64,000 nucleotides of DNA, taken from Sulfolobus sp. E5-1-F. GTDB lineage: Archaea; Thermoproteota; Thermoprotei_A; Sulfolobales; Sulfolobaceae. Of the stretch, positions 12,501 through 21,931 are shown in pieces. Under the pieces are notes generated by a model. That model saw only the letters and a program-made list of their open reading frames with translations, did no database searches and was not told where the DNA came from. Position 1 is the stretch's first letter, and every line of letters begins with the position of its first letter. A program made the translations under genes and the position numbers. The stretch covers positions 470,630-534,629 of the forward strand of contig NZ_CP045687.1 of the NCBI RefSeq assembly GCF_009601705.1, in the 5' to 3' direction.

Positions 12501-13019
12501 TTAATCGAAATTAGTTAGAATAAGTGGTTTTATTATTGCCTTTTCTGACTTTATAAAGCTTAACCCAGATTCATCTTCAACTATTAATGTGAATTTAATT
12601 TTACCTTCCATTGCGGATTTAATTCTATTTTCACATTCGTTATCACAGAAGTTCCCTACTTGATCTAATAGTATTTCTAGAACTCCTTCAATTGTAGAGA
12701 TATAACCTTGAGACATACCAGCTGGTTCTATTTCTATTCCTAATTCTGGTATTATTATCTTTGCAAAAGCTGATCTATATATCATAGTTCTTAGATCGTC
12801 CTCGTTCTCTATCCTCATCTCAATTATTGTGGGTTCTTTAGCTTCATATGGTTTAACATCTCTAAATTTATACCCACAATTTTCACAATACCAATTTGAT
12901 AAAATTAACTTTCCGGCATGTGGAGTATCATATAAGTAGTCTATTGCCTTTAGGGTCTTCGATTTACACATTGGACATATCAGTATCTCCTCAAATATTA
13001 CCTTAGGTCCTTCTGACAT
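12501..13019 (-). CDS. ZPR1-type zinc finger protein
   Basis: 172 residues from ATG 13019; a TTG at 13025 would add two residues. The N-terminal C4 zinc finger is clear: CPMC at ~14-17 and CENC at ~45-48, followed by the ZPR1 beta domain (EPTIIEMRIENEDDLRTMIYRS, PAGMSQGYISTIEGVLE). Archaeal ZPR1 has one copy of the unit that is duplicated in eukaryotes, where ZPR1 helps the folding of elongation factor eEF1A. Interestingly the divergent neighbour is a translation-factor-like GTPase. Function in archaea is not established. Confidence 0.88.
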   Translation of the reverse strand: MSEGPKVIFEEILICPMCKSKTLKAIDYLYDTPHAGKLILSNWYCENCGYKFRDVKPYEAKEPTIIEMRIENEDDLRTMIYRSAFAKIIIPELGIEIEPAGMSQGYISTIEGVLEILLDQVGNFCDNECENRIKSAMEGKIKFTLIVEDESGLSFIKSEKAIIKPLILTNFD

Positions 13020-13087
13020 TAACAATCCCCTATTAAAATTTATTTAGTTGTTCACAAATTTAATACTTGTTAAAGTGATGTGATGTA

Positions 13088-14659
13088 ATGAAATTACCCC
13101 GAGAAAATGATGAAGGAAAAGTAGAATATAAGCTTATTCTTTCTGATGTGACGCCAGACCGTCTTCAAGAATTAGCTTCTCAAATGAAGTATAGATTAGA
13201 GGAGGGTGATGGCGAAGCATTTTACGTTTTAGGTGTAAGTAATGAAGGAGAAATAATAGGACTATCTAAGGGTGAATTGGAAGAAAGTATAGCTACGTTA
13301 AATATGATAGCAAAGCTAGTAAACGCTAAAATTGTGTATAGAAGAGACGTGGAAGTAAGAAAGGGCAAATACGTTGCTGAACTTCTAATCAGAAGATATA
13401 AGGAGAATTTACCAGTAGAAGTCAACGTTGCAGTAATGGGTCATGTAAATGCAGGAAAAAGCACTGTAACTGGGGCGTTAGTCCTAGGAAGATTGGATGA
13501 TGGGAATGGAAGCTTAAGAACTGCAATTGCGAGACATCTCCATGAAGTTCTATCAGGTAGAACGTCTTCCATTACTTTGAGATTGATCGGATTTGACGAT
13601 AATGGTAAGATAGTTAATTGGCAATTAAAAGATCCGCTTGATGAGGCGGAAACAACGATCAAGAGCACTAAAATAATTAGGCTTATTGATCTTGGGGGTC
13701 ACGAAAGATATCTTAGAACAACTCTAAAAGGATTATTAGGTTATGAGGTAAATTACGTCATGCTAGTAGTTGGAGCTGATGATGGGTTAAGTATAATGGG
13801 AAAAGAACATTTAGCCTTAGCTTCAATATTAAAATTTCCTGTATTTGTAGTTATTACTAAAGTAGATAAATATCCAGAAGATAGAATAAAGAGTATAGTT
13901 AATGATATTAAAAATGTTTTAAAAATTCCCGGAATTAATAGATTAGCTCTAGAAGTTGAAGATGAGGATGATGTGGTAAATTCAATTTTAGCTATAAGGA
14001 CTAAGCGGGTGGTCCCTATTTTTAAAATATCGAATGTAAGTGGAAAAGGCTTAGATCTACTTATAAAATTTCTAAACCTATTACCTCCTGAAACTAAGAT
14101 TTTAGATGAGAAAGAGGCACCATTAGTGTATATCGACGAAATATATAACGTGACTGGAGTGGGTACTGTCGTACTTGGTTCAGTTGTAAAAGGTAAGCTT
14201 AAGATTAATGAGTCTGTGTTAATTGGACCTAACAAGTTAGGGGAGTTTAAAGAAGTTAAGATAAAAAGTATACAAGTAAATAAGGTATTTGTGGATTCGG
14301 TCTTAGCTGGAAATATAGCTACATTTGCCATTCAAGGTATTGAAAAGGAAAGTCTTAGAAAAGGAATGGTTATGGTGAAGGGAATGCCCAAGGTAGTTAG
14401 AAGATTTAAGGCAAGAGTATTTATACTTCATCATCCAACAACTATTAGAGAAGGTTATGTTGCTACTCTTCATTCTTATACGATAAGACAAGCTGCAAAG
14501 TTTGAGAGAATTCAGACTGGGTTTTTAAGAACTGGTGATACGAGTGAAGTAATATTACATTTTCTATATAGACCAGAGTACTTAGAGAAGGGACAGATTT
14601 TCGTGTTTAGAGAAGGTCGAACTAGAGGTGTGGGTATTGTATTGGAATCTATTGGCTAA
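13088..14659 (+). CDS. Translational-type GTPase, GTPBP1/2-like
   Basis: 523 residues. An N-terminal ~110-residue domain precedes the G domain: P-loop GHVNAGKST (~118), switch II DLGGHERY (~200) and VITKVDK (~258). EF-Tu-like beta-barrel domains follow (VTGVGTVVLGSVVKGKL ~355; C-terminal barrel with TGDTSEVILHF, FREGRTRGVGIV). This order is that of GTPBP1/HBS1-like proteins, which are EF1A relatives with roles in ribosome rescue or mRNA surveillance in eukaryotes; the archaeal role is unknown. GTGATGT upstream of ATG may serve as a Shine-Dalgarno site. Divergent from ZPR1. Confidence 0.9.
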   Translation: MKLPRENDEGKVEYKLILSDVTPDRLQELASQMKYRLEEGDGEAFYVLGVSNEGEIIGLSKGELEESIATLNMIAKLVNAKIVYRRDVEVRKGKYVAELLIRRYKENLPVEVNVAVMGHVNAGKSTVTGALVLGRLDDGNGSLRTAIARHLHEVLSGRTSSITLRLIGFDDNGKIVNWQLKDPLDEAETTIKSTKIIRLIDLGGHERYLRTTLKGLLGYEVNYVMLVVGADDGLSIMGKEHLALASILKFPVFVVITKVDKYPEDRIKSIVNDIKNVLKIPGINRLALEVEDEDDVVNSILAIRTKRVVPIFKISNVSGKGLDLLIKFLNLLPPETKILDEKEAPLVYIDEIYNVTGVGTVVLGSVVKGKLKINESVLIGPNKLGEFKEVKIKSIQVNKVFVDSVLAGNIATFAIQGIEKESLRKGMVMVKGMPKVVRRFKARVFILHHPTTIREGYVATLHSYTIRQAAKFERIQTGFLRTGDTSEVILHFLYRPEYLEKGQIFVFREGRTRGVGIVLESIG

Positions 14660-15056
14660 TTTTCCCTACACTACACTCTACAATCTGCTTTGATATTTCC
14701 TCAGCTTGTGAACTTATATGCTTCTTTAAACTATTAGCTAATGGTCCACTTACTTCATAATCACTACTCCATTTAATTTTATTTCCAAGAATTGTAAGTA
14801 GTGTATTTATACTTGCTATTATACCTGGTCCCTCAATGGTAATTAGCGTATCTATGTTATCTCCATTAACTTCATGCGTTTTTACAGTCCCATTAATTTC
14901 AATAGTCAAAAACGAGAATTTAACATAAGCCTTGAAGCTGTTCCCATTTATTTCCTTTACCCCGGGAATACAAGTCAATAGATTCTTGTAATCTGAAAAA
15001 AACTGTTTAGCTTTAGTTGGATCCTTTATCATAATTTCTCCTTCAGTTTTGGTCAT
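14649..15056 (-). CDS. coxG: CoxG-like SRPBCC protein (second copy)
   Basis: 135 residues from ATG 15056, chosen because it overlaps the stop of the upstream CoxG gene as ATGA; an upstream in-frame start at 15080 would overlap more. The sequence follows the CoxG/START-like fold: DPTKAKQFFSDYKNLLTCIPGVKEI, then beta strands and a C-terminal helix. CoxG (carbon monoxide dehydrogenase subunit G) helps recruit or mature Mo-Cu CODH-type enzymes and quinones in bacteria. Convergent overlap of 11 bp with the GTPase gene. Divergent in sequence from its neighbour, so it is probably an old tandem duplication. Confidence 0.8.
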   Translation of the reverse strand: MTKTEGEIMIKDPTKAKQFFSDYKNLLTCIPGVKEINGNSFKAYVKFSFLTIEINGTVKTHEVNGDNIDTLITIEGPGIIASINTLLTILGNKIKWSSDYEVSGPLANSLKKHISSQAEEISKQIVECSVGKISQ

Positions 15057-15472
15057 TTTATCACCCTCTCCTTTATACAATTGAACAAGTCATTGATGAT
15101 CTTCTCTATCGCACTACCCATTAATCTTGCACCTACTGACGCTAAAACTCCAGCTACTTTTACATCCGCTGAATAGTTTATCTTGCCATCTAGAGCCTCA
15201 GCTATTGCGTCTATATCCACATTACTATTCATTCCAGTACCTTTAGCAATAATTTTTCTCTTATTTTCATCTATCTTCTCAAATCGTACATTCGCCCTAT
15301 ATTCTCCTTTTATGAATCCGATTCCAGTTACTCCCACTACCTTGTACTCTTCACCTTCTTTGGTGAAACTCTTTATCCCCGGAAAACACTGTGCTACTTG
15401 ATCTGGATTATCAAGCAGTTTGAGAATTTGATCCTTACTCGCATTTAAGCTGATTGAACCCTCATATTTCAT
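15053..15472 (-). CDS. coxG: CoxG-like SRPBCC protein (first copy)
   Basis: 139 residues. Typical CoxG features: LLDNPDQVAQCFPGIKSF near the N-terminus, GFIKGEYRANVRF, and a glycine-rich turn before the last helix (GVLASVGARLMGSAIEKIINDLF). Likely assists a molybdenum hydroxylase of the xanthine dehydrogenase family encoded by the CoxS/CoxM genes nearby. Head-to-head with the MocA-like gene, 26 bp apart, so both probably share a promoter region. Confidence 0.85.
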   Translation of the reverse strand: MKYEGSISLNASKDQILKLLDNPDQVAQCFPGIKSFTKEGEEYKVVGVTGIGFIKGEYRANVRFEKIDENKRKIIAKGTGMNSNVDIDAIAEALDGKINYSADVKVAGVLASVGARLMGSAIEKIINDLFNCIKERVIK

Positions 15473-15498
15473 AAGTAACTGTTGGAATAGCAGTATAT

Positions 15499-16068
15499 AT
15501 GAATATAGGAGTCATTATTTTAGCAGCTGGAGAAGGAAAGAGGTTCGGAGGAAATAAGTTATTTGCAAAAATAGATAATACCCCTATAATTATACGAACA
15601 ATTGGAATTTATGAAGATTTAGAAAAAGTTGTCATTGTAGGTAAATACGTTAATGAACTCCTTCCCTTACTTATGGATCAAATAGTAATATATAATCCAT
15701 TCTGGAAGGAAGGGATAAGTACATCAATAAAACTTGGATTAAGATTTTTCAAGGAATATGACGGTGTATTGGTAGCATTAGGTGATATGCCATTTGTGAC
15801 CAAGGAGGATGTTAATAAGATAATTAACGCGTTTAAACCAAATTGTAAAGCCGTAATTCCAACTCACAACGGAGAAAAGGGAAATCCAGTATTGATTTCT
15901 AAAAGTTTATTCAATGAAATTGAAAAATTAAGAGGAGATGTCGGAGCTAAGGTTATACTAAGTAAAATGAGCATGGAAGAATTATGTTTTGTAGAATGTA
16001 GTCAGGGTGTTTTAATAGATATAGATAAAAAAGAGGATTTAATGCGCCTTGGGAATTTCCATCCTTAA
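15499..16068 (+). CDS. Molybdenum cofactor nucleotidyltransferase (MocA/MobA-like)
   Basis: 189 residues. The NTP-binding loop [14 protein letters not shown] (~8-21) and [14 protein letters not shown] (metal-binding Asp, ~94) identify the MobA/MocA family; the later [11 protein letters not shown] and DVGAKVIL match MocA, which adds CMP to molybdopterin to give the cytosine dinucleotide used by xanthine-dehydrogenase-type enzymes. Location between CoxG and CoxS/CoxM genes supports the MocA-type role over guanylyl transfer. Its 3' end overlaps the convergent CoxS gene by 30 bp. Confidence 0.85.
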   Translation: MNIGVIILAAGEGKRFGGNKLFAKIDNTPIIIRTIGIYEDLEKVVIVGKYVNELLPLLMDQIVIYNPFWKEGISTSIKLGLRFFKEYDGVLVALGDMPFVTKEDVNKIINAFKPNCKAVIPTHNGEKGNPVLISKSLFNEIEKLRGDVGAKVILSKMSMEELCFVECSQGVLIDIDKKEDLMRLGNFHP

Positions 16069-16545
16069 TTTTTGTGATGCTAATTTCACTGCTTCCACAA
16101 TATTTTGATATCCAGTGCATCTACACAAATTACCAGAGATTCCTTCCCTAATCTCTTCCTCTGTTGGGTTAGGATTTTCCTTAAGTAGCCAATAAGCTTC
16201 CATTATCATGCCTGGAGTACAATATCCACATTGCAAGCCATGTTTCTCCCAAAATGCTTCTTGGATTGGATGTAGTTTACCATCCTTTGCCAATCCCTCT
16301 ATTGTTGTGATCTCTGACCCATCTGCTTCTACAGCTAATATTGTACATGATTTAACGCTCTTTCCATCCATAATTACAGTACATGCTCCACAGTTGCTTG
16401 TATCGCAACCAATGTGAACACCAGTAAATCCTAATTCTCTAAGAACGTGAACTAACAACCTTCTAGGCTCTGTTTCAACTTCGTAATTTTGTCCATTTAT
16501 CTTTAAGTGAACTTTTACTTTTTGATCCTTCTCAAACACTTTCAT
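16039..16545 (-). CDS. coxS: Small [2Fe-2S] subunit of a molybdenum hydroxylase (CoxS-like)
   Basis: 168 residues from ATG 16545, placed by the GGTGAT Shine-Dalgarno site ending four bases upstream; a GTG at 16554 inside that site is less likely. Ferredoxin-like cluster: [10 protein letters not shown] ... C (plant-type site), then the second [2Fe-2S] cluster in [10 protein letters not shown] and CRCTGYQ, as in all CoxS/CutC subunits. It carries electrons between the Mo-cofactor subunit and the FAD subunit. Co-transcribed with CoxM. The catalytic large subunit is not next to it here. Confidence 0.93.
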   Translation of the reverse strand: MKVFEKDQKVKVHLKINGQNYEVETEPRRLLVHVLRELGFTGVHIGCDTSNCGACTVIMDGKSVKSCTILAVEADGSEITTIEGLAKDGKLHPIQEAFWEKHGLQCGYCTPGMIMEAYWLLKENPNPTEEEIREGISGNLCRCTGYQNIVEAVKLASQKLRMEIPKAH

Positions 16546-16550
16546 GCTTA

Positions 16551-17387
16551 TCACCTATTCAATGCGGCTAAAATTGCTCTCTTAGTCATAACTTTTACCA
16601 TTTTCTTTTTATATTCTGCTGATCCCCTTATATCAGAAGTTGGATTTGCGTAATCCATGGCTTTAGTAGCAGCCTCCTCTATTAATTTTTCAGATATTTT
16701 TCCAGATAACAATATTTTCTCAGCTTCGCTAGCTCTTACTGCAGTTCTGTTTACAGCAGTTAATCCTATTCTTGCATCTTGAATTACATCCCCATTTACC
16801 TTTAGTGCAACTGCAACTCCTACAATTGCAAAGTCTCCAGCTCTCCTTTCTAGTTTTTGATATGAGAATTTATAATCCTTAAGTAGGGGAACTTCTATTT
16901 CTGTAACTAATTCACCTGGATTCAAATCTGGTGTAAACATATCCTTAGCGAATGAAGAAAAGCTTTCAACTCTTTCTCCTTTTGTACTTTTAATCTTTAC
17001 CTTTGCATCCATGGCAATCAATGCAGCAGGATAATCTGCTGAAGGATCTAAATGTGATATACTCCCTCCTATAGTTCCCATGTTTCTAACTTGAGGATCA
17101 GCTATCTTTGATGCAGTTTCACTTAATAATGGAATATTAGCTTTCATAATCTCGTAATGAGTAACTACAGGCCCTAATTTTACTACGTTTCCTTCCATCT
17201 TAATGTATTTTAGTTCTGGTAATCTCCTTATTTCAACTAGATATGAGGGTCTAAATATCCTTAGCTTCAACATTGGTATTAAACTATGTCCCCCAGCTAG
17301 TGGCTTAGCATCATCATGTGACTCCAAGAACTCTAAAGCCTCTTTTACGTTATCTGGAATTACGTAACTAAACTTTGGTGGATACAC
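16551..17387 (-). CDS. coxM: FAD-binding medium subunit of a molybdenum hydroxylase (CoxM-like)
   Basis: 278 residues, GTG start. FAD-binding motifs of the xanthine dehydrogenase medium subunit are clear: [13 protein letters not shown] (~32-44) and [18 protein letters not shown] (~107-124), with the C-terminal Cox domain afterwards. It takes electrons from the CoxS clusters and passes them to an acceptor. In Sulfolobus the analogous complex is a glyceraldehyde or aldehyde oxidoreductase; CO oxidation is a less likely alternative. Stop of this gene provides the ribosome binding site for CoxS. Confidence 0.93.
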   Translation of the reverse strand: MYPPKFSYVIPDNVKEALEFLESHDDAKPLAGGHSLIPMLKLRIFRPSYLVEIRRLPELKYIKMEGNVVKLGPVVTHYEIMKANIPLLSETASKIADPQVRNMGTIGGSISHLDPSADYPAALIAMDAKVKIKSTKGERVESFSSFAKDMFTPDLNPGELVTEIEVPLLKDYKFSYQKLERRAGDFAIVGVAVALKVNGDVIQDARIGLTAVNRTAVRASEAEKILLSGKISEKLIEEAATKAMDYANPTSDIRGSAEYKKKMVKVMTKRAILAALNR

Positions 17388-17456
17388 ATCCTTAATATTT
17401 AGTAGACCTTTATATACTTAGCTCCTATACTTTTAACATCTAAACAAAAACTTATT

Positions 17457-17612
17457 TTAAGGCTTATTAGATGTGTATAATTTAACATATTTTTCTGGTC
17501 TCTTCTTGAATTCTACCATACACATTGGACTGCAGAAATAATATGTATTTCCTTTATAATTGTATGAATAGGGTTTACCTCTTATCTCATCCCCACATAC
17601 AGTACATTTCAT
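17457..17612 (-). CDS. Small TRASH/YHS-domain metal-binding protein (51 aa)
   Basis: A short gene of 51 residues starting six bases after the SUMT stop, with GTGAT ahead of the ATG. Cysteines C3-x2-C6 are followed after 20 residues by C27 and then C31 (FCSPMC), which is the C-x(19-22)-C-x3-C TRASH pattern; the [21 protein letters not shown] part also reads as a YHS domain. Such domains bind copper or other soft metals, either as chaperones or as sensors. Here it stands alone, without a DNA-binding domain. The context (SUMT, TusA-like protein) suggests handling of a metal or sulfur for siroheme or cobalamin-type chemistry, which is inference. Confidence 0.8.
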   Translation of the reverse strand: MKCTVCGDEIRGKPYSYNYKGNTYYFCSPMCMVEFKKRPEKYVKLYTSNKP

Positions 17613-17617
17613 CTTTA

Positions 17618-18346
17618 TCACTTAAATTTCCATAAGTATTCCCTAAATTTAACCACTTCGCCAATTACAATAACCGCTGGAGACGTTATATTATTATTCT
17701 TAATAATGTTAACTAGATCTTTTAACTCCCCAGTAAAAACTCTCTGGCTTTCCGTTGTTCCGTTTTCAATAACAGCTACTGGTTCTCTTTCATTTCTCAA
17801 TTTTATTATAATATTAGCTATATTCTCTATTTTCCTAAGACCCATAAGAATTATTAGTGTGCCTTTTCTTGGGATATAATCTTCATCAATTACTTTATCT
17901 TCCGCTTTCGTTCCAGATATTACAGTAAAGCCACTAGCTGAGTAGATTCTACTAGTAACTGGAATTCCCGCATATGCAGGTACAGCAATTGCACTTGTTA
18001 TCCCAGGAATTACCTCACACTCTACACCTTTAGATATAACGTATAAACATTCCTCCTCTCCTCTACCCAAAACATATGGATCTCCTCCTTTTAATCTAAC
18101 AACTACTTTATTTTCCATCGCCTTTTTTACTAATAACTCATTTATCTCATCTTGTATTACATAATCCCCTATATTCTTCCCAACGTAAATTCTTTCAGCC
18201 CCAACTTTACAGAAATTTAGAAGCTCTTTAGGGATGAGCCTATCATAAATCACAACATCAGCCTTTTGTAAGATCTTTAAGCCCTTGATAGTTATTAGTT
18301 CGGGATCTCCCGGTCCTGCTCCTACTAAATAAACTTTCCCACTCAT
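17618..18346 (-). CDS. cobA: Uroporphyrinogen-III C-methyltransferase (SUMT)
   Basis: 242 residues from ATG 18346, which overlaps the stop of the upstream gene (TGATG). SAM-binding and tetrapyrrole motifs: [16 protein letters not shown] near residue 6, [24 protein letters not shown] (~80-97), [22 protein letters not shown] (~112) and TLIILMGL. It methylates uroporphyrinogen III at C2 and C7 to give precorrin-2, precursor of siroheme and cobalamin. The mutase elsewhere in the window needs B12. Member of a five-gene minus-strand operon (SIS, TusA-like, membrane protein, SUMT, TRASH). Confidence 0.95.
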   Translation of the reverse strand: MSGKVYLVGAGPGDPELITIKGLKILQKADVVIYDRLIPKELLNFCKVGAERIYVGKNIGDYVIQDEINELLVKKAMENKVVVRLKGGDPYVLGRGEEECLYVISKGVECEVIPGITSAIAVPAYAGIPVTSRIYSASGFTVISGTKAEDKVIDEDYIPRKGTLIILMGLRKIENIANIIIKLRNEREPVAVIENGTTESQRVFTGELKDLVNIIKNNNITSPAVIVIGEVVKFREYLWKFK

Positions 18347-18933
18347 CAAATCCCCCCTATCTTTCTCATAATATAAATTGCAAATGCTACACCTTCTGGA
18401 AATTTTATACCATAAACGAGCACGATTACCGAATTTAATAGTAGCTGGGATTGAACGTGGAATATCCCAGATGCTAAGTATAATAACAGCAGATAGATTG
18501 TATCTCCCGCAAATCCTAGACTAAATAGGAGAAGTTTTTCTGCGAATTTTAGTGACGGTATTACATAGCCTATCATAAAACCCCCTAAGAATTCACTAAG
18601 GAAAGATATGACGAATAGCCACTGTATCTTTAATACAATAGGATATATCTGAGGCATTAACCATGGTGTTATTAAGAGTAAACCAATTATTATGAATAAG
18701 GGTGATCTTCTCCTTATTAATATTGAAACTATAGGTATTTTTTCTCCTTCATTTTCAATAAATTTATCCTTTGGAGTATTAGAAATTAACACATACCACC
18801 CCAGTAGTGCGCCTGAGAGTATCGGTCCTTGATACGAGAGTAATCTATCCACTGGGTCTACAAAAACGTAAATAATAATTGAAATTATAAGTAAAGAAAA
18901 ACCAATATATTTGGCAATTTGAACTACGTCCAT
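18346..18933 (-). CDS. Polytopic membrane protein, unrecognised
   Basis: 195 residues with about five to six transmembrane helices: residues ~9-26, ~34-53, ~75-92, ~100-125, ~133-150 and ~160-178. Loops are short; one cytosolic-type loop carries [12 protein letters not shown] and RRRSP. I cannot assign a family. It starts inside the stop of the TusA-like gene (TAATG) and its stop overlaps the SUMT start, so it is tightly coupled to both. A transporter for sulfur compounds or a metal would fit the neighbours, but no signature motif supports that. Confidence 0.7.
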   Translation of the reverse strand: MDVVQIAKYIGFSLLIISIIIYVFVDPVDRLLSYQGPILSGALLGWYVLISNTPKDKFIENEGEKIPIVSILIRRRSPLFIIIGLLLITPWLMPQIYPIVLKIQWLFVISFLSEFLGGFMIGYVIPSLKFAEKLLLFSLGFAGDTIYLLLLYLASGIFHVQSQLLLNSVIVLVYGIKFPEGVAFAIYIMRKIGGI

Positions 18934-19172
18934 TATGGTAAAAATATTGTATACACTATTTTATCTTTTTCATCCTTTTTGTCTACTAGTTTAACTCCTT
19001 TCTCACTCATAACATCTATCCACATGTTCACTTGCTCTTCTTGCGATCCCTTTAATGCAATCACTTTTATCTCTTTATTCCCTCCTACTTCTAGCCAGAA
19101 CTTCAATAACCTTATACTCGCAGAATTTGCTCCGCATCCACTTTCAGCTTTTGTTAAATCTAATTCCTCCAT
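18933..19172 (-). CDS. Small TusA-like protein, probable sulfur carrier fold
   Basis: 79 residues, the TusA/SirA length. The N-terminal LDLTKAESGCGANSASIRLLKFWLE segment lines up with the TusA pattern LDLRGLxCPxPxxxLKxxL, with Cys retained at ~13 and the CPxP changed to GCGANS; IKVIALKGSQEEQ and a final beta strand VYTIFLP complete the fold. TusA proteins carry persulfide sulfur. Because the Pro residues are lost, this is a fold-level assignment only. Sits two bases after the SIS gene and overlaps the membrane protein gene by one base. Confidence 0.55.
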   Translation of the reverse strand: MEELDLTKAESGCGANSASIRLLKFWLEVGGNKEIKVIALKGSQEEQVNMWIDVMSEKGVKLVDKKDEKDKIVYTIFLP

Positions 19173-19173
19173 C

Positions 19174-20001
19174 TCAATATATCATGTTAGAGCTAACGTT
19201 TAATATTTTTTTGTTCTCTAGAAAGTAAATCTTATCCCACTTTTCCTTTCTCATTTTATTTACTATTGATTTTATTAATATAATCGCATTACAGAAGGCC
19301 CCATTACAGTTAGTGAATTGAATATCAGTATAATCGACGTTATTAATTAATTCAATCTCCCTCTCGTTACCAATTCTAAATAATATTATCTGTCTGCTTT
19401 CTGTCATAAAAATTGGAGAGTGGCAAAATTGCTCAAATCTCTCACTATTTGTCGTATAACCAAAGATTTCAGCGAACTTAAGCATTGCGTAATATGCAAT
19501 ACCATAACTTTCCTTATATCCTACGAAAAATGGATTATTTGACAAATCAAGTAGTGTACTAGATTCTTTAATATCGTCTTCTGTTTCTCCTGCAAGTGAA
19601 TATACTGCACTTAAACTCATTAAGAACGATAATGTGCCAGGCAAACGATAACTTGACTTGTAGGGAATGAGTATAAGATAGTCAGTCAATTTTGCCAGCT
19701 GTGAATCTTCATTTGCTGTTATTACATACAATTTCGTTCTTCCTTTGAATTTCTTAGCAAGCAGTATATTTGATTTTGGTCTTCCGGAAACTGATACTAT
19801 AACTAAAGGGCGATCTAAATTTTCATAGAACAATCCCTCGAATGGATCTAAAGCCTTAAACTTACCATTGGTTTTGCCCTCTATTGTGAGAGCTACTGCA
19901 TAAGAATCTCCAGCTCCTACAACGTATGCACTATCTAACTTTAAGTCTACATTTACTCTATAGTCTTGTGTTATTTCACGTTCAATTAAATCTGCGTACA
20001 T
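19174..20001 (-). CDS. SIS-domain protein (phosphosugar-binding fold)
   Basis: 275 residues. An N-terminal SIS-type segment can be read: SAYVVGAGDSYAVALTIEG (~25-43), PLVIVSVSGRPKSNILLAKKFKGRTKLYVITANEDSQLAKLTDYLI (~69-114 region), the Ser-rich loop and following helix that bind phosphosugars. The second half has weaker similarity to the second SIS lobe (CHSPIFMTESRQIILFRIG). This order resembles glucosamine-6-phosphate synthase isomerase halves or archaeal phosphosugar isomerases, but no catalytic residues can be assigned. First gene of the operon that continues through the TusA-like protein; divergent from the amidohydrolase-like gene. Confidence 0.75.
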   Translation of the reverse strand: MYADLIEREITQDYRVNVDLKLDSAYVVGAGDSYAVALTIEGKTNGKFKALDPFEGLFYENLDRPLVIVSVSGRPKSNILLAKKFKGRTKLYVITANEDSQLAKLTDYLILIPYKSSYRLPGTLSFLMSLSAVYSLAGETEDDIKESSTLLDLSNNPFFVGYKESYGIAYYAMLKFAEIFGYTTNSERFEQFCHSPIFMTESRQIILFRIGNEREIELINNVDYTDIQFTNCNGAFCNAIILIKSIVNKMRKEKWDKIYFLENKKILNVSSNMIY

Positions 20002-20046
20002 TAAATAACTTTAATTAACATTCTGCCTAATAGTGTTTTAAGAAAA

Positions 20047-21198
20047 ATGAAGGTTTTAATAAAAAGCGATTTATTATTAGGGGAACCTAAGCCTCTTAGA
20101 GACGTATATATAGGAATTGATGAAGGACAAATAAAGGTTATATCTAAAGAACAACCCGAAGACTACGATTATGCAGAATACGTGATCGGTGGTAAAAACA
20201 GAGTGGTTGTACCGGGATTTGTAACTACACATTCCTTTCTATACTTATATCCATTTAGGTTTAGGGTATTTTCGGGTAAGGTAAATGCCTTTCAACTGAT
20301 GTCAACACTTTCACCTAATGATATTTATTACTTCTCCTTAATGGGCGCGTACCACTTATTGAAAACTGGAGTTACTACAGTCGTAACTTCAGGGCCTAAC
20401 TTAGATATGATAGCCAGAGCGATTTCAGAAGTGGGATTAAGACCAGTACTGGCTGTAGGTGTGGATTGTCCAGATTCGAAAGAAGATTGGGAGAGAGAGT
20501 TCACAACGTTATATAATAGGTGGTCTAGTAAGAATGAGAATAGGGTAATTTTGCGTCTTTGTAGTAATGAGTATTCTAAAGAGGTATTTGAACTTTCACA
20601 ACAATATAATTTCCCTGTTCTCTTGGAAAGGTTTGTAAGCTTAGAAAATATCAGTGGTAATCCAATAAATGTAATAGGATTAGGTGGAGGAGCTAGGAAG
20701 GATCTAGATATTATAAAACATAAGGGATTTCATTTAGCGTCGACTCCATCATATGAAGTTTCCCAATTTCCATTAAGCCAATATAAACCATCAATATCCT
20801 TAGATCTATCTCCTACTTTTGATATTAGGCATGAAGTCTCTACGATTATAACTAGGTTAATTTTAACGCCGGAAGAGGCGCTTAATGCCATGACAATCTG
20901 GGGGCAATTACAACTGAAATATAATGATAGAGGTGTTGTGGAGAACGGAAAAGTTGCCGATTTAGTAATCTTTGAGGTTAAGGAGCCTCCAACTTTCCCA
21001 TTAGATTATGAAAGTCCCTATGAGTCTATAGTTTTTAGTCTCTCTACTCCGGAAACAGTTCTAGTAAGTGGAGAAGCAGTATTAGATGGTGGTGTTCCTT
21101 TAAATATTGGAATAAAACATATAGAGAAAGCCATAGAGAGGCTTGAAGACATTGATAAAAAGGTTGCAAAACCAGCAAGATATATGGAAAAGGATTGA
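20047..21198 (+). CDS. Amidohydrolase-like protein with degenerate metal site
   Basis: 383 residues. The overall plan is that of the amidohydrolase superfamily: N-terminal beta-sandwich part, [12 protein letters not shown] at ~58-69 where GxVxxHxH is expected, a barrel, and the C-terminal signature [19 protein letters not shown] (~298-316). The HxH metal pair is H-S-F here, later His and Asp ligands are not recognisable (the usual Asp segment reads [12 protein letters not shown]), so it is unlikely to be an ordinary metal-dependent hydrolase. Overlaps the Trm5-like gene by up to 56 bp, which argues for co-expression. Could be a structural or binding paralogue of a deaminase/dihydroorotase. 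Confidence 0.75.
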   Translation: MKVLIKSDLLLGEPKPLRDVYIGIDEGQIKVISKEQPEDYDYAEYVIGGKNRVVVPGFVTTHSFLYLYPFRFRVFSGKVNAFQLMSTLSPNDIYYFSLMGAYHLLKTGVTTVVTSGPNLDMIARAISEVGLRPVLAVGVDCPDSKEDWEREFTTLYNRWSSKNENRVILRLCSNEYSKEVFELSQQYNFPVLLERFVSLENISGNPINVIGLGGGARKDLDIIKHKGFHLASTPSYEVSQFPLSQYKPSISLDLSPTFDIRHEVSTIITRLILTPEEALNAMTIWGQLQLKYNDRGVVENGKVADLVIFEVKEPPTFPLDYESPYESIVFSLSTPETVLVSGEAVLDGGVPLNIGIKHIEKAIERLEDIDKKVAKPARYMEKD

Positions 21199-21931
21199 AA
21201 TAGTAGGGGATATAGTAATAATTGGAGTTCCTTTTAACAAAAAACCAGAAGATCTTATAGAAATAGCAAACAAGATACTTTCAGCTTTTCCATATATTAA
21301 ATCAGTATGGGGAAGATACAGGGATGTCTCTGGTACATATAGATTACCAACGTATGTTCATTTAGCCGGAGAGAAAAGAAGTGAGACCATCTATAAAGAG
21401 CATAAATGCAAATATTTTCTTGATTTTACCAAGGTATTCTTTTCTGAGAAATTATCCTATGAACATTTGAGAGTAGCAAGACAAGTTAAGAGAGGGGAAA
21501 TTATTATAAACATGTTCTCTGGTTTTGGGCCATTTTCAATACTCTCTGCAGTTCTTAGTAAACCAAAAGTAGTTTATTCGATAGATGTGAATCCCTACGC
21601 ATATTACTATATGATGGTAAACGTAGAACTAAATAAGGCTTATGAAGTGCTTCCAATATATGGAGATGCTTTCAAAAGAATATACGATCTAGAAGATGCA
21701 GATAGGATAATTGCTCCTCTGCCAGAACTTGCGGATAAAGCCTATGAGGTGGCATTGCAAAGAGTAAAGAAAGGTGGTGTAATTCACCTTTATACGGAGG
21801 TAGAGGCTTATAGAGGTGAGGATCCTGTAAAAATTGCCATGAATAAGTATAATGGATCTTACTTTGGTAGGATCGTAAGAAGCGTCAATCCACATAAGTA
21901 TCATGTAGCAGTAGATATTAAAGTTACTTAA
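21143..21931 (+). CDS. tRNA (guanine-N1)-methyltransferase, Trm5 family
   Basis: About 262 residues if the TTG at 21143 is used; further in-frame TTG codons at 21152 and 21164 are equally possible and I cannot decide the start. Rossmann-fold motifs: [18 protein letters not shown] (SAM motif I, ~107), [21 protein letters not shown] (motif II) and the APLPE segment (~183) in place of the NLP/NPPY motif. Trm5 family enzymes methylate G37 of tRNA or wyosine intermediates in tRNA-Phe. The short length (no large N-terminal D1 domain) points to the Trm5a-like crenarchaeal type. Follows and overlaps the amidohydrolase-like gene. Confidence 0.8.
   Translation: MKTLIKRLQNQQDIWKRIEIVGDIVIIGVPFNKKPEDLIEIANKILSAFPYIKSVWGRYRDVSGTYRLPTYVHLAGEKRSETIYKEHKCKYFLDFTKVFFSEKLSYEHLRVARQVKRGEIIINMFSGFGPFSILSAVLSKPKVVYSIDVNPYAYYYMMVNVELNKAYEVLPIYGDAFKRIYDLEDADRIIAPLPELADKAYEVALQRVKKGGVIHLYTEVEAYRGEDPVKIAMNKYNGSYFGRIVRSVNPHKYHVAVDIKVT

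Noticed and set aside
13753-14331. 192-codon frame opposite the GTPase gene
   Set aside because: Antisense shadow of a well-supported GTPase; Ser/Thr-rich with no motif.
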